DNA of 30,044 nucleotides, from NCBI GenBank assembly GCA_958410215.1, contig CATYOF010000018.1:1-30044 (forward strand), given 5' to 3'. Shown here in pieces: positions 5,476-15,698 of this stretch. This DNA comes from an uncultured Cryptobacterium sp. (lineage in GTDB: Bacteria; Actinomycetota; Coriobacteriia; Coriobacteriales; Eggerthellaceae). The position numbers and the translations under genes are program-made. Position 1 is the first letter of the stretch. Every line of letters starts with the position of its first letter. Under the pieces are notes generated by a model, which was not told the origin of the DNA, made no database searches, and saw nothing but the letters and a program-made list of their open reading frames with translations.

Positions 5476-8400
5476 TTAGCGTGCGTGACGACCGCGTGGA
5501 CGACGCATTCTACGGAATGCATAGGCTGCTCCGCCTACTGCCGCTGCCACCAACGCTGCAATAGCGGCGAAGATTCCACCGGTGAAGTCACCCGTCTTAG
5601 CCATACCGAACAGGCCGCCGTCTTCGCCGTCACCACCCTGCTCGGGTTCTGCAGGTGCGGTGTAGGTGTTCACGAACAGAGGAGCACTGCCATTTTCGGT
5701 ATCGTAGCTAACTTCGGCATTTAAATTGCCTTTGCTGTTGTCGGTCACTTCAACCGTTACGTTGTAGACCGATTCATCGTAGGTAACACCGTTGTTCTGA
5801 ATACCTTCCGTATTAGGATCGGTATCTTCAGGTGCAACCTCGGTGATGGTGTAGTTATAGGTGCCTGCCTGATCATAGGTGATGGTGTCGAAGGTTACCG
5901 CACCGTCTTCTTCATTGGTTGCAGTGCTTACTTCGTTACCGTCGGCGTCAGCCAACTTGAAGGTGAATTCACCTGCCAAAAGATCGCGACCCTTAATGAG
6001 CTTGCCGGTACCCAGCGATACGCTGGTGGGTTGAGCTGTGTAGGTGTTGTTGAAGGTAATGCCATTATCCAGTGGATTACCTGCTACGTCTGCAAAGCTC
6101 CACTCTACCTTCAAGGTGCCATCACCATTGTCGGTTACGTTTGCCGTTGCCTTGTATTGAGCGTTGTCGTATTCAACTCCACCAAGACCATTGTTGGTCT
6201 CGCAAATGGTGTAAGTAAACTCTCCAGGTTCAGTGAACTTCACTGTCTCGAATTCAACAACTCCTTCAGCGTTATTGCTGCCGTTTGCCACAACCTTGTT
6301 TGTTGCATCGTCTATCAACTCGAAGCTAAATTCATCATCAGTAAGGTCACGTCCTGTGAGGTTCTTGTTGATAGCAATACCACCTTCACCTGTTGGCGAA
6401 GATTCCACTGGATCAACCGAATAGGTGTTGGTGAAGCTAAACTTCGCGCCTTCTTCAGGGTTGCTTACTGCAGAAATAGTGCCATCACCGTTGTCCGTAA
6501 CCGTTACCGTAAAGGTCTTGGACTCTTGTTTGTCATTATCCACGCCTTCGACAGTACCGGACTCCGTCACCGTATAAGTGAAGGTCTTGGTACGTTCCGC
6601 AGACTGAACATCGATGTCGGCTTCGTTTGCAGTAGCACCGGATTCTGCAGTCACCTCATCGGTGGCTGCCTCATCGGTGGCCTCGCCTGTTACAACATCG
6701 TCGCTTCCCTGTGCGTTGGTTTCGTTTGTTGCTGCATCTTCCTGTGCACCTGTATCTCCGAATACATTTTCCATGGTGTAGGTAATGTCACCGAAGGTTA
6801 CGTTGCCTGCAGCATCGTTGGTTGCTGTAGTCGTATCAGGCATCGGAGCCTTATTGCCTTCTTCATCTTCACCAGTCAGCGTAAAGGTGTACTTACCTGT
6901 AATATCCGGTTTGTTGTTACCTGACTGAACATCCAGGATCTTCTTACCTGCGACATTCAGCGTTGCCTTACCAGTATCACCTTCGCCATAAGCGTTACGG
7001 AAGGTGAGACCGTCGCTGCCATCAGGATAAGCCACTGCGATACCTAGCGTACCGTCGCCGTTATCCGTTACCGTCACGGTGATGACGAACGATCCAGCAA
7101 TTGCCGTTACGCCGTCATCAAATTTGCTCTGATCCTCCGCTACTTCGTACTGGTAGGTAAAGGTGTTCTTGCCATCTACCACACTCGGAGTTGCCAGGCC
7201 GTTGTCCACATCTTCAATCATCTGATCAATGCTGTAGTCGATAGGCTCAAAGTTGATGGTGCCGTCAGCATTGTTCGTGCCAGTAGCAACAACCTTATTA
7301 GGATCAGCTACGTTGGTCACATTGAATGTGAACTCACCATCCGTCATTGGGCGATTGGTGAGCGTCTTGGTGGCGTTGATCTTAACGTCGCCGTTGCCGC
7401 CCAACTCGCCCGTTGCCTTATAAGTATTGGTAAACGGAACAATTGCCGTCGGGTCCTCGGTCTGCTCATCATTGTCGTAGACGTAAGACTGGCTGTAGCC
7501 AGCGCCATCGGTCACCGTTGTGGTTACCTTGATACCACCCTGACCGTCGTCAGCCGTAGTGATAGTTACCGTGTACTTCGTCTGGTCGTAGTCGACAGAG
7601 TCATCAGTATCAGGGACTTCCTCGACCGTGTAGGTATAGGTGTCGTCAGCGTCATCCTGTGTGAACTTGGCTTCTGCGCCAGCGTCAATTACTGCAACTT
7701 CCGCATGGGATGCATTGTCATCGCCAATGGTTGCGCCCGGCTTAGTAGTAAAGGTTTCCCCTGCTGCATCAATATCAAGCTTATCGGCAGATGCTTGATC
7801 AGTCGGGGTTACCTTGAAGCTGAACTCACGCATGTCAGCGTTCTCGAAAGTCTTAACGATTTCAAGTCCGCCACCTGCTGCAAAGTCAAGCTCGCTTGCA
7901 TACTCATTGGTAAATACATTGTTCGTAATCGTCACAGCTGCGGTCATTGTGCCGTCGTTGTTGTCGGTCACAGTAATGGTTACCGTAGCCTCGTTGTCCG
8001 TGTCATACGTAATGCCAGCGTTGTCGCCTTCAACTTCGGTCACCTTGTAAACATAAGTACCTTCAGTGTCGAACGTAATGCTGCCGAAGCCGAAAGTCAC
8101 TTGGTCGTTACCCTCAGCGTCTTTGCCGTTGGCGGCGTCCACGTCTACCTGAGTCTCAGCAGGCATCGGCATGTCGTCCACTTCGATACCAGCCGTGTTG
8201 GAAACAGGAGCAATCTGGAATGTGAACGTATCGCCGTCCCATGCCTTGCCCTTAAGCACCTTGGTCAGCTGCGCGCCATCCTCGGCCGTACCAGTGTCGC
8301 CCGTGGTATCACCAGCATCATAAGTGTTGGTGAAGATAGCGTCGCCCTCGAACTGACCAGTCTGCTCGTTATAAGGGGCCTCGCCGCCTGTAGCAACACG

Positions 8401-11400
8401 CACGGCCTCAATATACGTACCGGGCTGCTGCGTATCCTCGACCTGCTCACTCGTCACCTTGGCGGTCAGGTACTTCGTAGATCCGTCGTAGGTCACACCG
8501 TTCTTACTCCAGCCAGCAGTGGCCTTCTGCTCATCGTTTGCCTGAGCGTAGGTAATGCCTTCGTATGCCGCGTTAGTTGCGTCATTGGGAATAACCTCGG
8601 TTACGGCATAGCGATAGGTGTAGCCAACGTTTTCATTCTTGAAAGTGACGTTGTCAAAGATAACGTCACCACGAACGATATTGCCCTTGTCGACCGCAGG
8701 CGCAGGGGCCTTCTCAGCCACCTCACCGTCCATGGACCAATTGTTAGACTGCGCATCGGAGTCGTCGTTCGTCATCCAACCAGCGAACTCCATGTGGAAC
8801 ATGAACTCGTTGTCGGCCATCGGGGTAGCGCGGTCCTCAAGTACCTTGGCAACGTTGAAGCTCACGCCAATCTGCTCGGTAGAGTAGGTATTAGTGAATG
8901 TGATGCCTTGATCGCCCGCAATGTCTGTGAACTGACCAGAACCCGCAGTCGGACGAGACGAGAAGCTGCTGCTCTCCACGACCAAATTGCCATTGCCGTC
9001 ATCCTTGACGACTACAGTCAGGCGGTACTGCGTCTGATCATAGGTCACACCAAGGATGCCAGAACCAGGCTTCGAGGCATTGGGATTGGTCTCAGCGATG
9101 AGGTAACGATAGGTACCAGGCTGCGTGTAAGTGAACACGTCATCAGCGTCGGGAACCACGTCACCGCCAGGATAACGCTCGTCCGTAAAGGTGAACTGAG
9201 CAGAGTTATCGCTCACCCACGAACCATCGTTTGCTAGAGGCTCAATGGTATCGCTCGTCTTGTCGGGCATGGTAGCTTCTACCACTCCGTTAGCCATCTG
9301 CTCGCCATTAGCATCAGTACCTCGAGCAGCCGTCATGGTGAAGGTGAAGGTATCGCCCTGCTCCCAGTTACGACCATCGAGCACCTTGTTGCCTTGCAGT
9401 TGGAAGTATGCTGCACGGAACATAGCGGGCTGAACGTTGTAAGTGTTATTGAAGGTCAGGTCGTCGCTGCCTTCGTCCACGGAAGCCGCAAGCGTGCCGT
9501 CGCCGTTATCTTCCACGTTAACGGTCACAGTCTTGGCGGAGGTGTCGTAGGTGATGCCAGCATTCTGCACACCCTCGGTATCAGGATCGTCGTCCTGAGG
9601 CACGATCTCGCGCACGATGAACTTGTAAGTGCCGTCCTCAGTGAACGTGATGTCGCCGAAGGATGCCTGATGTGTGTCGGTATCCGTGATGGTGATACCA
9701 GCTGCATCAGCAGTACCAGCATTGTCGGGCAGCCTGATCCAGCCGTTATCCATAGCGGTCTTTGTGTCCGCATCGCCCATGTCAGCCTCAAGGTAGAAGC
9801 CGAAGCTGTCGTCGGGCGTCCACGGATCGCCGAGGTTGCTCGTGTAGTTCTTGGTCACCGTCAAGTTGCCGTTGGCATCGCCTTCGAGCGAACCTGAAGC
9901 GCTGTAGCTATTGGTGAACTGCGCAACGTCGGCCACGGTATCATCGTTGGTATCCACGCCCTTGTCGCCATACACGACCTCGGCCTCAAGCTGGCCTTCG
10001 CCGTTGTCGGTAACCTTGACGGTCACCTTCGCGGTACCGGTGTCATACGTCCAACCAGCGGGATCGTCAGCGCCATCATGAGCCTCGACCTCGGTGATGT
10101 TGAATTGGAACTCTCCGGCAGCACTGAACTGAATGCCGCCGAAGGAAGCAGTATGGTTATCTCCATCGGAGAAGTCGTCGGTGATCGCAGTTAGACCGTC
10201 ATAGTTCTGGTCGACAGCCTTCACCGTGGACCAGTGAGCCACAGACTCCTCGTTGCTCTGGTCAAAATCAGCAGGCTCAAGCTTGAATCTGAAATCTGCA
10301 TCCGTGTTATGACCCGTCACGTTCTTCTGAACCGTGATCCGCTGTTCAGCATCGTCGCCACCCACGATTACCGGGTTGGCCTCGTAGGAGTTGGTGATCT
10401 CAACGGGGCTGCCTATCACAGATTGGATATAGAGATTACCGTCGTAGGCGTTGTCCCCATTAAGGTCGGTTACCACAACCGTAACCGTATGCGTGTCGGT
10501 CGTGCCGTCGCCGTCAGCGTCGTCGAACGTCCAACCAGCATCTTCATCAGGCTGATTCTCCTGCACCGTGAAGGTGTAAGTGCCAGGCGCGGTGAACTCA
10601 AGGTTGCCGAACGTCTTAGTCTGGGATTCACCGTTCTTGATGGTTCCACCGGTGTTCACCGTAAGCTGGTTATTGTCGTCAAGACCCCCGATGTTACCGA
10701 TGTTGTCGCCAGTCGCCGTCAGCGTGAAGGTATAGTCCGTCGCGGAATCCGCGCCCTCAACCTTCTTCGTCACTTGAATCTGGTTCGTGGCGCCCTCACC
10801 CACCGTGGCAGGCGTTGGGTTGTAATCGTTTACAAAACCGAAGGTCGGAATTGCATAGTCATCGGCATCGGAGTTCGCAGCGTCTACCACAACCTCGCTC
10901 GCCTCGGTGCCGTCCGAATTCTTGACCTTTGTCACTGTGGTCACGGTGTGCATGGTGCTGTCGCCGTTATCTACCACCTGGATGTCTACGCGGTACTGAC
11001 TCTGGTCGTATGTCACATTCGGAAGCTTGTCCCCGTCGACAGGAATCGTCTCCGAAACGATATAGCTGAACATCTTGCCCGCATCGCCCTCGTCGAAGCT
11101 CACGTTTTGAAGTTTCGCCATGGTGGCGGTGGTGTCCTCGGCCGCAGCGGTGTTCTGGAAGCTCTTGTCAGCTTCCGCCAGCTTGGTGTTGGCCTCGTCA
11201 GCCTTCACCGTATCGGAATCTGCACCAGCAATCGTGAAGCTAAACTCGTTGTTGTCCATCGGACGGTCAAGCATCTGCTTCGTCACGTTGATGCCGCCCT
11301 TGCCCTCGGCACCGTAGTTCATGGACGCCTCGTAGCTATTGACGAACAGCGCTTTATTCGTGGTGTCAGTGTGCCTGTCGTTGCTGTAGGTCACCTCGGC

Positions 11401-14400
11401 CTTAAGCTTACCGTCATGATTGTCGGATACCTTAACCGTCACCGTAGCGATGTTGGGGTCATAGGTCATTCCGGAACCATCGGCAGTCTCAGTACCATGA
11501 TCATCGGCGACCTCATTCACTGTGAACTTATAGGTGCCCACCTGAGAGAACGTCAGGTTGCTGAAGTCGAAGTCAGCAGAGCCGTCGCGCATGTCGTTCT
11601 TGACGACCGTCACCGTCTCAGGCTGGTCGAGCACGGTCACGAAACCGCCACCGCTTGTAGCCGGACCGTCCGTCTGAGTCAGCTGGAAGTAGAACGTCTC
11701 GTCATCCAGTATGTCGCGACCATCAAGAGTCTTGGTGCCCTGAATCGGGGCCACGCCATTGGCGCCGAGCGTCACATCAGTCGGGTCGTAGGTATTGGTG
11801 AATACAAGATTCTCGGGCGCAATATCGGGCGTCGCCACAATATGCGTGCCCTCGGCATCGGTGGCCTCCTCCACCTTCACCTTGACGGTGTACTCATTCG
11901 TATCGTACGTCATGCCAGCCTCGGCCTGCCCGCTCTTGTTCTGGGCAAGCTCGGTCACCTTGTATTCATAGGTGCGATTGATGTCGTCACCGCTATAGGT
12001 AATGGTTCCGAAAGTGAAGTCATAACCTGTGTTGTATACGGTCTTGGAGTGAGTATCCTCATCGGAACCTGCAGGCAGCGGAACCTCGTCCGCACCGTAG
12101 GTGTACGGGTTAGTCTGCTGGTTGTCCGTATCGTAGCCGCCCAGCGCCTCAATCTTGAAGGTGAACTTGTCGACATTGATGGGGTTGTCACCCGTGGTGT
12201 CAGTATAGTCCTTGGTGCCATCAATGTTGGTGGTGCCACCGTCAGCATCGTACTTGTTGACGAACGTCACCGTATCGCCCTGAACCGCGACGACAGGATC
12301 ATTCTCCACACCGTCATCATTGGTACGCTGTTCGATGGCAACGTTGGAGACCTCAAGGTTACCCGTGCCGTTATCCGTCACCGTGACAACCACGCGATAG
12401 ATAGCACCCGAATAGTCGATGCCCGCAATGGGGTTAATGTCGTTGTCCTCGGTAATGTTGTAGCGATACTCGCCCGGAGCCGTAAAGGTAATGTCGCCAA
12501 AGGAGGCCGTGTAATCCATGGTCTGGCTATTCACCGTGATGGTAGTGTCGGCAGGTTCGGGCGTAGTGATGCCAGACCCAGCCGTGTTGCCCAGGCCGTC
12601 AATCTCAAACGTGAATTCGTCAGAGTCGCGCCAATCGCGGCCCTGCAAGTCCTTCTTGACCTTGAGCGTCGTGTTGGTGCTTAGGTTCACGTCCGCAGCC
12701 TTGTAGGTGTTCGTGAAGGTAGTGGAGACGTTGCCGCCGCCCACGATCGCGCCAGATACGGAGCCATCAGTCGTGTTGTCGTTGCCCTCAGCCGTGGAAT
12801 CATCCACCGTAGTAAAGCCGTTCTGGTTTGCGCCTTGCTCCATTACGGTAAATTGCGCACCTGCCGGCAGGTCTTCAATCTTCACGGACTGACCACCGTT
12901 GATGGTGATGGCTCCGCCATTCTTCACAGTACCAGCCTGATCGGACGCGCCGTCAATACAGTACGGATACTCGCCCGTAAGCGCCGTACCTTCTCTGTCG
13001 GTCAGGTTAACCGTGAATGTGAAGCTATTCTTACTCTGTTGGGTCTCGGTGGAAGCATTGCCCCAGTCGACCGCTTTCTTGATCTCGAGTGAACCAGGCA
13101 TGTCAAACGACAGCTTGCCGTTGTTGCCAAGGTACTGGGTCACGTCGTCACCCACCCATGCGGGGTTGAGAGCATTGGCTGCCGTGCCAGTAATGTTGTC
13201 GGTTTTCGCGGAAGTCATCGTCGCGGGGCGATCGGAACGCGGAGTGTTGGCAGGGATGTAGTAATAGCCATCACGGCCACCCGTGTTATCCATAGCATTC
13301 CACTCGGCCGTGTCACGGTTAACCGCTACGCCCGTGGAGCGCTCCTCAGCGCCGCCGTTAGCAGTCTGCACCCAGTAGGTGTCTTTCCAATAGAGAGTGT
13401 CAGCGCGGCCGATATTCCACTGAGTCGCCTCGGTCTCGCAGTCCTGATCGATGTACAGAGTCGTGTCCTGCGTGTAGTAATAGAACTTGTTGCCGGCGTT
13501 CGGAGAGAAGGTTGCGGTAGTGAAGCCGTCAGCTGAACCTGCCGCATAATTGTTGCTATAAAAGTCAACCGTTTTGCCGTCAGCAGACTTCTGGGATGCC
13601 ATGATAGCGGCGTAATCGTCGGAAGTCGGATTGCTAAGAGCCTTCTTTGCATCGTCCTTGAGGCTCACGCCATAGAAAAGGCGCACGGGGTAAGCCTGCG
13701 ATACCGTCATAGTGTTGTTGTCGGTATCTACGTCGTAGTGACGCATGGGCAGCAGCGACGCGGGGAGCATTACCGTCACCTTGTCGCCCGTGGCAAGATC
13801 ATTGCTACGCTCGACGGTCACCGTAATAGCGGAGAGGTCAGCGGCGCCATACACAGCGTTGCCACTCACGGTGCCCGAGAAGTGGTAGGTGTCGATGTTG
13901 TTGTCGGTGGTCTTTTCAGTGCTGGTGAAAATTTGGTCACCGTACGCGAGCTGCATCTTATCCGCGCCCGCACCGGTGCCCGTCACCTGCATGTAGTTGC
14001 CCAGCTGATCCTCGAACGTGAGCAAACCAGGCTGAGTGTTGCCTTGCTGGCTGTTCTCCTCGATAGGCGAGCCAGAGTTTACATCCTCCGTGGATTCATC
14101 GAAGATGTCCTGGAAGACCTCATCGAGTTCGCCCGCATCAGCAGCCGTCTTGTAGTAGTCGCTCTCGGGTGTTCGCTGCCCAAGCTGATTTCTGCTCCAC
14201 TCGGTTGCGTTAGGGTAGTTACTCGACATAGCGTGCATAAGCACATTAGCCATCGAGGTACCGTTCTGGGCCGGATCGGCCGCGGGGTTAGCGCCATCAA
14301 AAATGCCAATGGTGTAGATAGTGGCGTTCTGGCCGTGCTTCAGGTTGTATGCATTAGTAACAGCGGGATAGCCGTTACTCTCAGGATCAGGCTCGCCATC

Positions 14401-15243
14401 AGTGAAGAAGATGACGACCTTCTTGGCACCCTCTCGCGACTGAAGGAACGCATCGCTCGCGGATTCCATTGCTGCACCAGGATTCGTGCCACCGTTCGCC
14501 TGGAGATCATTAATAGTTTGCTTGAGACTATCTACACCAGTGTCTTCGCATACAGTAAGACGGTCCTCGACGCTTGCATTGCTCGAAAAGACAACCGTAC
14601 CGATTTGTATCTTATTGTTCTCATTCGAGACGGTACCGTTCATTTCTGCCGTTTGATCAATGAAATCATTTACGGCGTCCTGAAGGGCATTTTTGCGTAT
14701 CTGATAAACATCGGTTTGATTGGGGTTTACTGATTCCCACCTTTGAAAAATGAGACCAGTATAGTACCCCCATTGGCCACGATCCTGGTCATAGTAAATC
14801 TCCTGATAGCTTGTACCTAAAATCCCATAGTTCTGCTCAATTACATACGTCTTACTCGTGTCGAGCTCACTAGAGCTCAAAGGTTCGCCAAACGAATACG
14901 CCATCGAGCCGGAATCGTCCAGCACCAGCACAATATCGAGCGGCTTACCCGTCTGGACCGTTTCTTTGAGGTTCGATGTCGAAGACAGAGCAGATAAACC
15001 AACCAAAAAGTCAGAGTTACCCTGGCCGACAGTTTGCCCGTTCAGGCCGCCAGCGTCGTCACTTGTAAACGTGTAGCCCTCATTAAATACACTCTTGTCG
15101 GTCCAGATGCGGCCAACATTCTGCGTGGACGGGCTGCCGTCGGGACGAGTATACTGCGTCCAATCATTCGTGGTATCAGGGTCGATCTTTGTATCACCTG
15201 TTAGCTCTGCAGCCCCAGCTGGCATAGCTAACGAAACTGCCAA
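5476..15243 (-). CDS. Giant VWA and multi-repeat pilin-like surface adhesin
   Basis: An uninterrupted 3255-codon frame encodes a wall-anchored surface protein. The frame opens at TTG 15243, but this cannot be the working start because it cuts the signal peptide in half. In-frame codons before it read GKVGAVLTALLAVILAVSLA, completing a hydrophobic core, and lead up to the G tract and the ATG at 15469. Numbered from TTG, a VWA domain spans ~101-390 with MIDAS residues DDSGSM (109-114), a Thr in GGTNPG (251-256) and TDGEP (281-285). About 16 domains of ~110-170 residues follow from ~745. Each has an early Lys (such as VKKDLQGR), a central Y-x-x-x-E stretch and a closing F-x-N-x-Y. That is the Lys-Glu-Asn pattern of isopeptide-forming Spy0128/FctA-like pilin domains; the first looks CnaB-like. 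The tail GMAKTGD, a hydrophobic segment and RRMRRPRGRHAR form a variant sortase signal. No sortase gene is in the window. The product is probably an adhesin or fibre for host or interbacterial contact. Confidence 0.9.
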   Translation of the reverse strand: MAVSLAMPAGAAELTGDTKIDPDTTNDWTQYTRPDGSPSTQNVGRIWTDKSVFNEGYTFTSDDAGGLNGQTVGQGNSDFLVGLSALSSTSNLKETVQTGKPLDIVLVLDDSGSMAYSFGEPLSSSELDTSKTYVIEQNYGILGTSYQEIYYDQDRGQWGYYTGLIFQRWESVNPNQTDVYQIRKNALQDAVNDFIDQTAEMNGTVSNENNKIQIGTVVFSSNASVEDRLTVCEDTGVDSLKQTINDLQANGGTNPGAAMESASDAFLQSREGAKKVVIFFTDGEPDPESNGYPAVTNAYNLKHGQNATIYTIGIFDGANPAADPAQNGTSMANVLMHAMSSNYPNATEWSRNQLGQRTPESDYYKTAADAGELDEVFQDIFDESTEDVNSGSPIEENSQQGNTQPGLLTFEDQLGNYMQVTGTGAGADKMQLAYGDQIFTSTEKTTDNNIDTYHFSGTVSGNAVYGAADLSAITVTVERSNDLATGDKVTVMLPASLLPMRHYDVDTDNNTMTVSQAYPVRLFYGVSLKDDAKKALSNPTSDDYAAIMASQKSADGKTVDFYSNNYAAGSADGFTTATFSPNAGNKFYYYTQDTTLYIDQDCETEATQWNIGRADTLYWKDTYWVQTANGGAEERSTGVAVNRDTAEWNAMDNTGGRDGYYYIPANTPRSDRPATMTSAKTDNITGTAANALNPAWVGDDVTQYLGNNGKLSFDMPGSLEIKKAVDWGNASTETQQSKNSFTFTVNLTDREGTALTGEYPYCIDGASDQAGTVKNGGAITINGGQSVKIEDLPAGAQFTVMEQGANQNGFTTVDDSTAEGNDNTTDGSVSGAIVGGGNVSTTFTNTYKAADVNLSTNTTLKVKKDLQGRDWRDSDEFTFEIDGLGNTAGSGITTPEPADTTITVNSQTMDYTASFGDITFTAPGEYRYNITEDNDINPIAGIDYSGAIYRVVVTVTDNGTGNLEVSNVAIEQRTNDDGVENDPVVAVQGDTVTFVNKYDADGGTTNIDGTKDYTDTTGDNPINVDKFTFKIEALGGYDTDNQQTNPYTYGADEVPLPAGSDEDTHSKTVYNTGYDFTFGTITYSGDDINRTYEYKVTELAQNKSGQAEAGMTYDTNEYTVKVKVEEATDAEGTHIVATPDIAPENLVFTNTYDPTDVTLGANGVAPIQGTKTLDGRDILDDETFYFQLTQTDGPATSGGGFVTVLDQPETVTVVKNDMRDGSADFDFSNLTFSQVGTYKFTVNEVADDHGTETADGSGMTYDPNIATVTVKVSDNHDGKLKAEVTYSNDRHTDTTNKALFVNSYEASMNYGAEGKGGINVTKQMLDRPMDNNEFSFTIAGADSDTVKADEANTKLAEADKSFQNTAAAEDTTATMAKLQNVSFDEGDAGKMFSYIVSETIPVDGDKLPNVTYDQSQYRVDIQVVDNGDSTMHTVTTVTKVKNSDGTEASEVVVDAANSDADDYAIPTFGFVNDYNPTPATVGEGATNQIQVTKKVEGADSATDYTFTLTATGDNIGNIGGLDDNNQLTVNTGGTIKNGESQTKTFGNLEFTAPGTYTFTVQENQPDEDAGWTFDDADGDGTTDTHTVTVVVTDLNGDNAYDGNLYIQSVIGSPVEITNSYEANPVIVGGDDAEQRITVQKNVTGHNTDADFRFKLEPADFDQSNEESVAHWSTVKAVDQNYDGLTAITDDFSDGDNHTASFGGIQFSAAGEFQFNITEVEAHDGADDPAGWTYDTGTAKVTVKVTDNGEGQLEAEVVYGDKGVDTNDDTVADVAQFTNSYSASGSLEGDANGNLTVTKNYTSNLGDPWTPDDSFGFYLEADMGDADTKTAMDNGWIRLPDNAGTADAAGITITDTDTHQASFGDITFTEDGTYKFIVREIVPQDDDPDTEGVQNAGITYDTSAKTVTVNVEDNGDGTLAASVDEGSDDLTFNNTYNVQPAMFRAAYFQLQGNKVLDGRNWEQGDTFTFTMTAARGTDANGEQMANGVVEATMPDKTSDTIEPLANDGSWVSDNSAQFTFTDERYPGGDVVPDADDVFTYTQPGTYRYLIAETNPNASKPGSGILGVTYDQTQYRLTVVVKDDGNGNLVVESSSFSSRPTAGSGQFTDIAGDQGITFTNTYSTEQIGVSFNVAKVLEDRATPMADNEFMFHMEFAGWMTNDDSDAQSNNWSMDGEVAEKAPAPAVDKGNIVRGDVIFDNVTFKNENVGYTYRYAVTEVIPNDATNAAYEGITYAQANDEQKATAGWSKNGVTYDGSTKYLTAKVTSEQVEDTQQPGTYIEAVRVATGGEAPYNEQTGQFEGDAIFTNTYDAGDTTGDTGTAEDGAQLTKVLKGKAWDGDTFTFQIAPVSNTAGIEVDDMPMPAETQVDVDAANGKDAEGNDQVTFGFGSITFDTEGTYVYKVTEVEGDNAGITYDTDNEATVTITVTDNNDGTMTAAVTITNNVFTNEYASELDFAAGGGLEIVKTFENADMREFSFKVTPTDQASADKLDIDAAGETFTTKPGATIGDDNASHAEVAVIDAGAEAKFTQDDADDTYTYTVEEVPDTDDSVDYDQTKYTVTITTADDGQGGIKVTTTVTDGAGYSQSYVYDNDEQTEDPTAIVPFTNTYKATGELGGNGDVKINATKTLTNRPMTDGEFTFNVTNVADPNKVVATGTNNADGTINFEPIDYSIDQMIEDVDNGLATPSVVDGKNTFTYQYEVAEDQSKFDDGVTAIAGSFVITVTVTDNGDGTLGIAVAYPDGSDGLTFRNAYGEGDTGKATLNVAGKKILDVQSGNNKPDITGKYTFTLTGEDEEGNKAPMPDTTTATNDAAGNVTFGDITYTMENVFGDTGAQEDAATNETNAQGSDDVVTGEATDEAATDEVTAESGATANEADIDVQSAERTKTFTYTVTESGTVEGVDNDKQESKTFTVTVTDNGDGTISAVSNPEEGAKFSFTNTYSVDPVESSPTGEGGIAINKNLTGRDLTDDEFSFELIDDATNKVVANGSNNAEGVVEFETVKFTEPGEFTYTICETNNGLGGVEYDNAQYKATANVTDNGDGTLKVEWSFADVAGNPLDNGITFNNTYTAQPTSVSLGTGKLIKGRDLLAGEFTFKLADADGNEVSTATNEEDGAVTFDTITYDQAGTYNYTITEVAPEDTDPNTEGIQNNGVTYDESVYNVTVEVTDNSKGNLNAEVSYDTENGSAPLFVNTYTAPAEPEQGGDGEDGGLFGMAKTGDFTGGIFAAIAALVAAAVGGAAYAFRRMRRPRGRHAR

Positions 15244-15328
15244 GATTACCGCGAGTAACGCGGTTAATACAGCGCCAACTTTTCCCGCATTATTGCGTGT
15301 AAAAGTTCTTACTGCAGCACCTACTTGC

Positions 15329-15469
15329 TTAGAAGTGCCCCCCCCCCGTGAGGTTATCGCGGGCTACTGCAAAAGCGGAAGCATGTTTTCCGAGCTTCGC
15401 TTTTTCGTGCCCACCCTGGATTAGACGGGAGCTACTCATCCCCGATGAGCGACGACCCTTAAACGACAT
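15329..15469 (-). other. Leader ORF of the adhesin ending after a G10 tract (OFF phase)
   Basis: ATG 15469 has a strong site AGGAAAGG 8 nt upstream and encodes 46 residues starting MSFKGRRSSGMSSSRLIQGG. It then crosses ten G at 15347-15338 and stops at TAA 15331-15329. With nine G the frame would continue as GGTSKQVGAAVRTFTRNNAG into the signal peptide and the whole adhesin: 75 additional codons, giving about 3330 aa. In the adhesin frame there is a TAG just upstream of the G tract and no ATG, GTG or TTG between it and TTG 15243. The leader is Arg/Lys-rich and would form an unusually long n-region of the signal peptide. As written the gene is out of phase; a population could hold both states. 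Confidence 0.8.
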
Positions 15470-15698
15470 ACCAACAACCTTTCCTATACGAAAACCTTAA
15501 TAAAGTTTAGGTAACCAAAAGAACTGCTTTGTATTTGTGATATTTCCCTCAGACATTCCGCATTTTGGGCGCAATTGTCCAATCACAATACGGATTCAAT
15601 ATTAACAGCTTTGGTTCAAAAAGTTTTCAAGATAATTGTGTTTTTTCGTGCGAAAGGTAGTTTTATCAGGGTTTTTCTGCTCTGAGAGTGTCCTTTTC

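Noticed and set aside
10234..12684. 816-aa plus-strand ORF (and a 510-aa one at 7705-9237, a 331-aa one at 13738-14733)
   Set aside because: They are antisense shadows of the adhesin. The codon bias of its Thr/Asp/Val-rich repeats suppresses stops on the other strand. No domains or ribosome binding sites are visible.
5476..15243. TTG at 15243 as the true adhesin start
   Set aside because: It would begin inside the hydrophobic core of an otherwise complete signal peptide, and the upstream ATG with a strong ribosome binding site is one base out of frame.
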